Below are positions 56,410 through 64,000 of a DNA stretch of 64,000 bases, piece by piece (positions within the stretch are counted from its first letter, which is position 1; every line of letters begins with the position of its first letter). Below the pieces are notes generated by a model. That model searched no databases. It saw only the letters and a list, made by a program, of their open reading frames with translations, and was not told the DNA's origin. Source of the DNA: Eucommia ulmoides (Eukaryota > Streptophyta > Magnoliopsida > Garryales > Eucommiaceae); assembly GCA_016647705.1 (NCBI GenBank), contig CM028327.1:6333726-6397725 (forward strand), read 5' to 3'. The translations under genes were made by a program, and so were the position numbers.

Positions 56410-57055
56410 CTATCATTCGCAAATGGACCATTTTTCAGATGGATATCAAGAATGTCTTCCTCAATTACGACCTTTTTGAGGAAGTTTATATGTATATCCC
56501 TCCTGACCTAACTATTCATCAACACAAAATTTGTTGCCTTCGTTGTGCCTTATATGATCTCAAATAAGCTCCATGTACTCGGTTCACAAAATTCAACACC
56601 ACCATCCACCACTTTGGGTTCATTTCCTAGGTTCATGATTTTGCCCTATTCCTTTGTCAAACTGATAACGACATTATTCTTCTTTTATTGTATGTGGATG
56701 ACATAATCATTACAGATGATGATATACGAGATATCTCAGAAGTCAGAACTCAAAAGAGAGAGAGAGAGAACCAATAGTTAATTCGAGATGAAAAATCTTG
56801 GCATACTCAACTATTTCCTTGGCCTCTAAGTTTCATATGATTCAAATGGATACTTTCTCTCTTAGATTAAATATGCCCCTGACCTTTTTTTCAAGGATAG
56901 TATCACTGACTCCGCTACTGCCAACACTCCTCTAGAGCTGAATATCAAACTTACTCCACTAGATGGCTTCCCTCTCCCAATATCAGTCTTTATTTCCATC
57001 TAGTTAAAACTTTGGTATACATCACCATTACTCTCTCATATGTTGTCTATCAAAA
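56410..57055 (+). pseudogene. Ty1/Copia reverse transcriptase remnant
   Basis: One frame reads FQMDIKNVFLNYDLFEEVYM, then YDLK and an in-frame stop, then LLLYVDDIIITDDD, the catalytic YVDD box. After a shift it reads EMKNLGILNYFLGL and a stop, then SNGYFLS, YAPDLFFKD and TPLELNIKL. These follow the order of a plant Copia reverse transcriptase. At least four stops and a frameshift (with a GA microsatellite at 56753-56770) show that it is dead. No LTRs were found next to it. Confidence 0.85.
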
Positions 57056-57292
57056 TCAAAACTAAAACCACTTCAATTTTTAATTTCGAAATCAAACCAA
57101 AAATCATTTGACGAATTTTAAATTTGAACCATTCAGTTCGATTTGATTCAATTACCTACTTGTTTAGTTTGATTTGTCAACTCTAATTGTCTTGGTAAAT
57201 CTAATATTTCTAATGTTATGATGGAAACATTAAACCTCCAAGTCTAAATAAAAAATATATGATACAAAAATTGATTGGAAATTGAGAGAAGC

Positions 57293-57343
<51 letters not shown>

Positions 57344-57578
57344 GTTATATTTACACAATTTATGAAAATTTTCTATTGCACAATGCCACATACAAATTGA
57401 CATAATTAACCAAGTACATCATATCATAATATATATTATAATCCAAAACCCATCATCATAAAAACATTAAAAAAAAAAATTAAAAAAAACCCACAAAAAA
57501 AAAAAAAAATTTGCAGATTTTTAGACACGAGCAAATTCTTGAGATAATAATACTTTATATTTAAAAAAAAAAAAAAAA
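57056..57578. other. Intergenic / 3' flank of the 150-aa gene, with (TAA)n
   Basis: AT-rich, with a perfect ATA/TAA trinucleotide repeat of about 50 bases (57293-57343) and several A runs. The part near 57450-57578 is probably 3' UTR of the minus-strand gene. Confidence 0.5.
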
Positions 57579-58031
57579 TCAGCAAAAATCAGGCCTGGGC
57601 TTCTTCCTCACAGAAATACAGCCTCTCTGATGATCTCTGAAAATTCTGATCTCACAGGAATCCCTCAAATCGTCAAGACTGATATACTGCTGCTTCACCA
57701 TTCTCCCAAAATGGCACCTCTCGCTCTCGTGTATCCATATATAAGGGTGGCATGTCTCGTCATAGTAATACAACAAGCTCTTCATTCCGCCGGCTCCGGG
57801 ACCGCCGCCGGCCCCGGGCATGTGGGCACGGTAGATGTTCTTGCATTTGAGCCTCTTGGAGGCGCCAGGCTTAAGGGTGTGGGATTTCTTCATGATTGAT
57901 CCAACTCTTATTTGAAGCTCCAAGGGCTTATCGCTATGGTTACAGATCCTTGTGCTGAGACCTGAGATTTGGGTTTGATCTCGGCAGCCATTGAAGCAGC
58001 TTACTAGAGAGAGAAAGTTTAGTTTTGGCAT
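57579..58031 (-). CDS. Conserved plant protein of unknown function (150 aa, intronless)
   Basis: I recognise this as a plant protein family seen across eudicots as uncharacterised; I know of no assigned function or named domain. It begins MPKLNFLSLVSCFNGC, then has a basic core (ELQIRVGSIMKKSHTLKPG, ASKRLKCKNIYRAHMPG), a Gly-rich loop (GAGGGPGAGG, residues 72-82), an aromatic/His segment (SLLYYYDETCHPYIWIHES), then MVKQQYISLDDLRDSCEIRI and the strongly kept end FRDHQRGCISVRKKPRPDFC. There are nine Cys, no signal peptide after the short hydrophobic start and no membrane segment. The start at 58031 is chosen because it follows a CT-rich leader on the minus strand (AACCTCTCTCTTTCTCTCTC) and matches the family's N-terminus as I recall it; an upstream in-frame ATG at 58118 would add 29 unlikely residues. 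Single exon, no frameshift. Confidence 0.88.
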   Translation of the reverse strand: MPKLNFLSLVSCFNGCRDQTQISGLSTRICNHSDKPLELQIRVGSIMKKSHTLKPGASKRLKCKNIYRAHMPGAGGGPGAGGMKSLLYYYDETCHPYIWIHESERCHFGRMVKQQYISLDDLRDSCEIRIFRDHQRGCISVRKKPRPDFC

Positions 58032-58160
58032 TTTTTCTTCTTCTTCTTGGAAATGGTTGAGAGAGAGAAAGAGAGAGGTTTTGGGTTGTTTAGACTTTAT
58101 GTTCTCTATTGTTATCATAGTAACATTCCACTATTTATTTATTTTTATCCTTTTTGAAGT
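58032..58160 (-). promoter_or_regulatory. Leader and proximal promoter of the 150-aa gene
   Basis: On the minus strand a CT-rich leader (about 58040-58080) precedes the start codon. A weak TATA-like AAATAAATAAATAG (plus-strand about 58133-58146) lies about 110 bases upstream of the ATG. Confidence 0.4.
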
Positions 58161-58382
58161 TTAGGGTTATGGCCATTGATAGTGATGACTTTGTTGTCAT
58201 CCAAAACAGTTAGAGTCATTGTTCCCCTGATCGTGTGGTGAAAGTGGATGTTTTCTATAGGAGTAGGTAGTGTATTGTCGGAGCATGAGATAGACTTTGT
58301 TCATTTTCTTGTTCTCGTCAATCAGGTTGGATTTTTGTTAAAAACATTGTAATAATTAAATATTAAATTTAATCTTGAATGC
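58161..58382. other. Upstream spacer
   Basis: Mixed-base sequence upstream of the 150-aa gene; no element recognised. Confidence 0.3.
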
Positions 58383-58478
58383 ACCAATTCAATGTAGAAG
58401 AGTATGACCTTAAGAATGTCCCAAATGATAATTAGTTGAGATGTATATAAACTAATCCGAATACACCTTATCGTATAA
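58383..58478 (+). repeat. Dispersed repeat R, copy 3
   Basis: 'accaattcaatgtagaagag', 'tatgaccttaagaatgtccc', 'gataattagttgagatgta' and 'actaatccgaatacacctta' match copies 1 and 2 in order and orientation. Confidence 0.55.
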
Positions 58479-58849
58479 TAAAAAAAAAAATATTGTCATG
58501 GTAGTATTTAGTAACGGTTTATTTTATTTTTGTTTTCGTTTAAAAAAAACGAGGAATTTTTTTTGGTTGTAATCCCATATATATTTGTTTGTTTTTTTTT
58601 TCTAATTTTTATAGAAAAATAAATAGAAGCAACAATCAAACTCTTATAAAAAATGATGGGTGTTTTATGACCATTTGTGGCATTTGTGGGACCTAATTTT
58701 AAATTGGGATATATGAATATACCAATATATTTTTTTCAATAAGAAAATGAATGTGCTATACTTATTTGCGAAAAATTCATTTATAGTTGAATTAAAATTG
58801 TTTCTTAAAATATTCATTTGAAGTTATTTATTGATGTGATGTGTAGGTT

Positions 58850-59475
58850 ATCTCACATTGGTCGCTGAAGAATATGAAGAATCATTTATTAATACTCAGA
58901 TTACCTCTTGAAGGCAAGCTCCCTAGGGTGTTGAACTGATATGGATATAAAGTAAGTTAATGGGTATAACATACATAAAACCGTGCACGCGTGCTGCCGC
59001 CACCACCGACTGCCTGGCCGAGCTCGATCTCGAGCCTAGGTTTGGTTTTTAATTTAGGAGTTACGGAGTTGGTCATTCCATTATCTTTAGTTACTAATTT
59101 TGTTTTCTATAAAAGATATACCTCAGCATATAAACATCCAATCTTAAGTTTGCATTCACGTTTTTCTTCAGAAATTCATTGTTCTTGAAAGTGAGATAGT
59201 TTCAACACTTTCCTATTCATCGCGTTTTTGATTTCTAGTGCTAGTACCAGTAGCTACTGATTGTTGTATCCTGGGAGGCAAACCGTAATAAGGGAGAAAT
59301 CTGCTTGAAGGAGAAATCGACAAACGATTGCCTCGATCTCCTTTCTGGTATTTTGTTTTAGTTTTTGTTCGTAATACAATAAGTGCCTTCTTCTTATTTT
59401 ACATTCAGTATTTCATCAATATACCGTAATACAAATTTCGATTCTATCATTTTATGTTGTAATCTGTTAATCTGG
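58850..59475 (+). mobile_element. Probable Copia-type solo LTR
   Basis: A TATA element (TTCTATAAAAGATATACC, about 59106) is followed by a leader ending 'gttcttgaaagtgaga' and 'cactttcctattcatcgcg' 'tttttgatttctagtgc', then 'ctgggaggcaaaccgtaat' and 'gattgcctcgatctcc'. This is the R-U5 style of eudicot Copia LTRs. Upstream is a GC-richer U3-like stretch (58985-59040). Boundaries not resolved. Confidence 0.45.
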
Positions 59476-60084
59476 AATGTTTCTATAACCAATGATTATA
59501 ATCTGTTTCATTTTTTATTTTTCATTTTTTTTCTCTATAATTAAAATCTGAACCACTTTTTATTTAATACAAATAGAACCCAAATCTTCATATTATATTT
59601 TCAACTATCACTGAAAAATTATTATTATTTTTTTGAAAAAATCTCTCACAAAAATCATTATTTTAAAAACTATTTTGTTTTTGAATTATAAACCAGGACT
59701 ATCCCAAATTATGAATCATATCTCCTAGAAATTGGTAGGGTCCTCCACAATTGATTATGAAACCAAACATATTTGAATCAAAATTTTGATATGATTTGAG
59801 GATTTTTTTTAATTTTTTTTTTTGGGTTTATTTAAATAGAAGAAAAGAAGCATAAAGAACCCCCACTATTTCTCCATTAAATACTCATGATGGAGGTTGC
59901 ATATGATTTTGCTTCACCTTTCATCATTAGTCATCATGCCTTTAACTTTACTCACAAGTTTCAAATAAACAAATGTTTGAATCAATTTAACTCACAATTC
60001 TTGATTTCAAATTTAAATGATAATTATCATGTTTTGAGCATTGAATATTATGTTGTTATTACTAATGAATTATTGTACAAGTAA
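59476..60084. other. Intergenic; nothing seen
   Basis: AT-rich; the short frame at 59887-60084 has no recognisable features. Confidence 0.35.
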
Positions 60085-60408
60085 GACCATATAGGAGCAT
60101 GGCGGGTGGGCTATTACGGACACATTTCTACGTGTAGGAATTTGGAAGTGGAGAATAGAAGCATTGACATGGGGATAACAGTGGTCGACGTGAGGGACTA
60201 TCCAAGAGTTGTCATTGAAACAGATGCGGATGAAGCATTGAAACTGATTCTTGAGGAGTGCCTTAATATGCACAAATTCAAAGTTTGGGTGGAGGACTGC
60301 AAGAGGCTTTGGAGAGGGTACAACTACCTGTTGAAGTACACTTCCGGGGACAGCACATGTGCTGACCACTTAGCCAAAAGCGGAACGTGGATTTGTGAAG
60401 ACCTCTGA
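60085..60408 (+). pseudogene. RNase H-like (RVT_3) fragment
   Basis: The frame reads GYYGHISTCRNLEVENR, then MGITVVDVRDYPRVVIETDA, DEALKLI, WVEDCKRLW and DSTCADHLAKSGTWI, then a stop at 60406-60408. This is the C-terminal two-thirds of the RNase H domain family common in plant genomes (usual pattern: ISTC.NLEAEL..L..GL..A...G...V..ETDS..A..LI...CADHLAK.G). The conserved Asp of ETD is present, but the usual LEAEL reads LEVEN, so the second acidic residue is doubtful. The start of the domain is missing and no start codon precedes it in frame. It may be a pseudogene or a last exon left from a retroelement or RNase H gene. Confidence 0.7.
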
Positions 60409-61000
60409 ATCATGGATACCCTCCCCCACCCAAGACATGACTAATTAGTTGTTCTCTGAGATGAAATCGGAATCTTTCGATAGGAGCATGTAATATGGTT
60501 TTGATTTGATCTTTTGTATTAAAAAAATAAAAAATAAAATTTTTTATACAAGGTAAGACAAAAGAGAGAAAAAGATTAAATCAAACATAATAAAAGAAAT
60601 GAAAAAAAATTACATTTTGACCCTCTACGTTTTACCATGTTTTTATATTGTCCATTAAATTTATCATGTTGCATTTTTAAACCATATAACTATTAATTGT
60701 TAAAGTTTGCTCTGGTGCATTTTTAAATTATATAATTATAAATTGTTATGGTTTGAATTGTTTCTTTTGTCTAATTTACCTATTAAATTCGACGGATGAG
60801 AGTGATGTGCAATACACGACTTATATCAAGGACCATTTAGTCTTTTTCAACAATTTTTTTAATGATTTGTCTATTTTTTTTTCCCTTTATTTCTTCTCTT
60901 TCCAATCTTCTTTCCTTTAACATCTATCTTTCCGCGTCTTTATAGAAATGCTCCAACCACTCCAACAACCTACTCCCATCACTTCAGTCATTGATGCATG
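60409..61000. other. Intergenic; nothing seen
   Basis: AT-rich spacer. A decayed TIR-like phrase ('attacattttgaccctctac') at about 60610 and its inverted partner ('gtagaggatcaaaaatgaaat') near 61807 suggest a 1.2-kb MITE spanning 60605-61835. Confidence 0.35.
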
Positions 61001-61004
61001 AAGC

Positions 61005-61110
61005 TGAGATTAAACCCTAACCCTTACTTATATATAGGCACATTTGTACATCTCAGTATTCTATAAAGTTTATACATATCAATACTGTTATTTCATATTC
61101 TCTCCCAATA
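61005..61110 (+). repeat. TRIM-type LTR piece
   Basis: 'aaaccctaacccttacttat' 'atataggcacatttgtacat' 'ctcagtattctataaag' 'tttatacatatcaatac' matches, in opposite orientation, the LTR part of each unit in the array at 40495-41265. A TATA-like TATATATAGG is included. Confidence 0.55.
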
Positions 61111-62680
61111 ATCTGCTTCTCAATTATTGTAACACCATTACCGCATCTTCTCGGATATATTTGTCCGATGACTCCGATCTGATAGAAACAGAGTTGTTAT
61201 CTCTTTATATTTACCAAAATCGATTCTGAGAGCCTACAACTTATCTATATTCAAAAGAAGTAAACAACTCTTTCACGCATCCTCTTGCTTGATCTGATAC
61301 AAACCTGAGCCTCTAATTCTGATATTGCTTCTTCTCGCTTAATTGTTATCCGGGCGGTATGCATTTCTCTCATGGATTTCATCTCTTTATCTCTCTCTAT
61401 CAGAGAGGCTCTCAATTTTTAATGCAATCTAGTTAATCTACTTTTCATTTGTGAAATTATTGAAGGATAGGCATGATTGTGCTCATGATAAACATGATTT
61501 GGGCTTAATTTACAATATCCAACTCTTCTTAACTCGTGCTACATTTGGTAATGGTATGATTTGAGATTTGAACATGGACCATTATGAGGATGAAATCTTG
61601 ATTCAATTAGACAACAAGACAAAAAAGTAAAAAGAAAAAAAGATATATTTAAAATAAAATAATAATAAAATTTACAAATTTAACTTTTATAATGCACATG
61701 ACAAATTTTCATCCAATTTACCAACTAAATCAGACGAAAATAATTATTTACAAAGTTTAATGCAATAGATCAAACATAATGGATAAAATAAAATTATGGT
61801 TAAACGTAGAGGATCAAAAATGAAATTGACCCTAAACAAAATTGACGCCCAAAATAAATAAGACAAAAATATTAATTTATCCTTGAAATAAGTCACTTAC
61901 AAATTTTCATTCCTCTTTTTTTTTTTTTTTTTTTTTTTGAATAAGTTTTTAGTCATTAATTTAATATCTTTCCAACTATCCGCCAGAATAGACATCCACA
62001 ATTCTCTCTATCCTCCCTTGAAAACTACCATAATTCATAACATTTAATGAAATCCCCGCATCATACATCCATCTAACTACAAGTGTATAAACTCGGGACC
62101 TCAACTCTTTGTTCGCCGGATCATAGCTCTCCAACTTAGTTTGCTTTCCCTTTCAGTTTTTCACCACAATTTTTAGATCAAGGATAAAATACTTATATCA
62201 ATAGGCCTTTTTTCTTTGGCCGTTTTGGAACAATTATATACGAACTTTTACTTGATGCAACTTGTCTTTTGCCGGATCTCACCTCTTGAACCTTATAACC
62301 GTCCTTACCCTCATTTTCGAAGTCATCAAAGTCTATTAGTCCTAGATTATCCTCTCTTTTTTTTTTTTTCCTTTTCTCTTTTGGACATGTATTCTTCAAT
62401 TTTGTCCTTAACGTAAGCATAACGGTAACATTAGGAGTTAGAGTTTAGGGTTTATTTGATTCATAATAAATAAAAAATTTAGCATAAATCATAGCACAAA
62501 AACTGAAACCTTAGGAAACAAATTTCTATCTACAATTCAAAATGAAAAAGAAAAAGGAAAAGAAATATTAGGAAAGTAAAGCATCGTAGAGAAGAAATGA
62601 GAAGAAAGTGGGGGAGAAAATAGAGCACAAGAAGAAGCAAAGTGGAAGAAGTAGAACAAGCAAAGAACAGAGGGGAGATA
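61111..62680. other. Intergenic; nothing firmly assignable
   Basis: AT-rich with a 28-base T run (61917-61938 region). A minus-strand frame at 62193-62420 (Lys/Arg-rich, ending VPKRPKKKGLLI) might be a shred of a gene, but there is no start context, splice site or family match that I can support. Confidence 0.35.
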
Positions 62681-62684
62681 CCTA

Positions 62685-63885
62685 TGTGGCATTTGGTTAG
62701 TGTACTCACTTTTCTCGACTCACCTGAGATTGATTGGGTTAAGTTGAGTTGAGAATTTTGTTTCCTTCTAGAAATAGAATTGCGTTTGGTAATAATATTT
62801 TTTTTTTGTTCTGGGAACATAATCACGTTTGATAACGATATTATCCTAAAATTGTTTCCTCACAATTGTTTTTTTTAAAAAAAAACATAAAATTGTTAAG
62901 TTTACACCGAAGAACAAGAAATCAAGAATACTAATTCTGAGAAATTATCAAGAAATCATTGAAACATCAAGAATGAATCATAAACTAAAATCAAGAAATC
63001 ATTAAGAAATCGAATTCTAATTTTGAGAAATTGATTTCAGCAACCAAACATTAAATCGATTTGAGCAATGAAATCGAAATCGAATTCGATTTCGTGATCA
63101 GTTTTCAGTAACAAAATCAAAATCGAAACCCTAATCAATTTCTAGCTGGAGGAAGAACCGCCAAAGGAGCACCAGGAGAGGAATGGCGATGAAGGAGACA
63201 AACGGTGACAAACGATGATGAAGGAGACCAACACAAAAACGGTGACGAACGACAATGAAGAATAGGACGAACAACGATGATGGAGACGAACGACGATGAA
63301 GGAAATGAACGCAAGAACGGCGACGAATGGCGGTGAAGGAGATGAATGCAAGAACAACGACGAATGGCGGTGAAGGAGACAAATGCAAGAACGGCGATGA
63401 AGGAGACAATGGCGAACGACATTGAAGAATAGCGGCAAACAACAATGAAGGAGAAGACGGCAAACGACATTGAAGAACGGCAACGAACGACATTGAGGAG
63501 ATAACAATGGCAGTAGGGCGACGGCAACAAACGACAATGAAGACTCAAGAACCCTAGACTAGGCTTGAGGAAGAAGATGAGGGGAAGACTGAAGAACCCT
63601 ATCAAAAAGTGAACGATTTTGCAAAATGAGCGGGATGGAGTTCGAATAGGGGTCTCATTAACATTTAAAAAAATGACGAGCTTGTCCCTAAAGCTGGATG
63701 GGTTGGGTCGGGCACAAAAAAACAAACAACTTTTTTTGTTTCTCATATTTTTAGAATTTTGACAATCAATTCTCACTTTTTAAGTTGCGTTGGGTAGAAT
63801 TTTGTGTTTGTCAAACACATTCCCAAAAATCAATCCCAATTTTTTTGAGTTGGGTTGGATTAGGAACACTAACCAAATGGGCCCC
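62685..63885. mobile_element. 1.2-kb MITE with GACGA/GATGAAGG-rich core
   Basis: Flanked by CTA on both sides (62682-62684 and 63886-63888). Left end TGTGGCATTTGGTTAGTGTA; inward right end GGGGCCCATTTGGTTAGTGTTC. Inside are 'aattgcgtttggtaataat' and the core (63130-63560) of GAACGACGATGAAGGAGA-like words repeated about a dozen times. Structure parallels 12106-12774. The Ser/Pro/Arg-rich frames on the minus strand are the repeat read through, not genes. Confidence 0.65.
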
Positions 63886-63888
63886 CTA

Positions 63889-64000
63889 GAGACTGGAACG
63901 GTCAAGAAGTTGTGCCAGGTTGGAACAATCAAGAAGCAGCTTAGATCGGAACAATCCTTTCATTGTTGCTGAAGTGCCGATGGGCTTTCCTTCGGTCTAT
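63889..64000. other. Right edge; nothing seen
   Basis: Short mixed-base stretch with an imperfect 20-bp direct repeat ('ggaacggtcaagaag', 'ggaacaatcaagaag'). Runs off the window. Confidence 0.3.

Noticed and set aside
62193-62420. Minus-strand frame rich in Lys/Arg ending VPKRPKKKGLLI
   Set aside because: Looks slightly protein-like, but has no splice sites, no recognised motif and sits in AT-rich repeat DNA; could be a gene shred.
63131-63776. Three minus-strand frames of 120-213 codons
   Set aside because: All read the same GACGATGAAGG repeat in different phases within a MITE; no start context or domain.

Overview
This window looks like nuclear DNA from a flowering plant, most likely a eudicot. 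It is AT-rich and gene-poor, with introns of plant type (GT..AG, T-rich acceptors, one of 5.2 kb). It holds three plant protein genes, tRNA-derived Au-like SINEs, Copia and RTE-type retroelement remnants, TTA-flanked MITEs and a piece of plastid DNA. I see no tRNA, rRNA, CRISPR or bacterial-type gene.

Only three genes are well supported, all on the minus strand. (1) A heavy-metal-associated isoprenylated plant protein (HIPP32/33/34 type, 508 aa, three exons, 29526-31365), with a CxxC metal site, a long Gly/Asn/acidic low-complexity region and a CTVM farnesylation box. (2) A LOG2/LUL-type RING E3 ubiquitin ligase (Mahogunin-like, 355 aa, three exons, 44486-51885), with an N-myristoylation signal and a RING finger split by intron 2. 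Its 5.2-kb first intron is filled with nested transposons. (3) An intronless 150-aa conserved plant protein of unknown function (57579-58031). An RNase H-like fragment (about 60085-60408) and degraded Copia pieces (23930-24175, 56410-57050) are the other coding remnants.

Layout: 1-29 kb is intergenic and repeat-dominated. It has a plastid insertion near 1.05 kb, a cluster of palindromic MITEs at 4-5.8 kb, a TIR element at 9.2-12.1 kb carrying an LTR remnant, a TTA-flanked MITE with a very GC-rich core at 12.1-12.8 kb, and a 2.9-kb TIR element at 18.5-21.5 kb whose interior is an array of a 14-bp motif. 29-32 kb is the HIPP gene and promoter. 32.6-41.3 kb holds LTR copies, one complete miniature LTR element (TRIM), and a tandem TRIM array. 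42-52 kb is the RING gene with two SINEs and a ~125-bp minisatellite just past its stop. 52-64 kb has palindromic elements (one split by a solo-LTR-like insertion in the RING-gene promoter), the 150-aa gene, the RNase H fragment and a large GC-cored MITE at the right end.

The three genes show no sign of working together. HIPPs bind metal at membranes, LOG2/LUL ligases act on membrane-linked amino-acid export and stress responses, and the third is uncharacterised. Most of the unusual structure here is in the repeats, especially where they touch the genes. All family names come from reading translations and motifs by eye; no database search was run.
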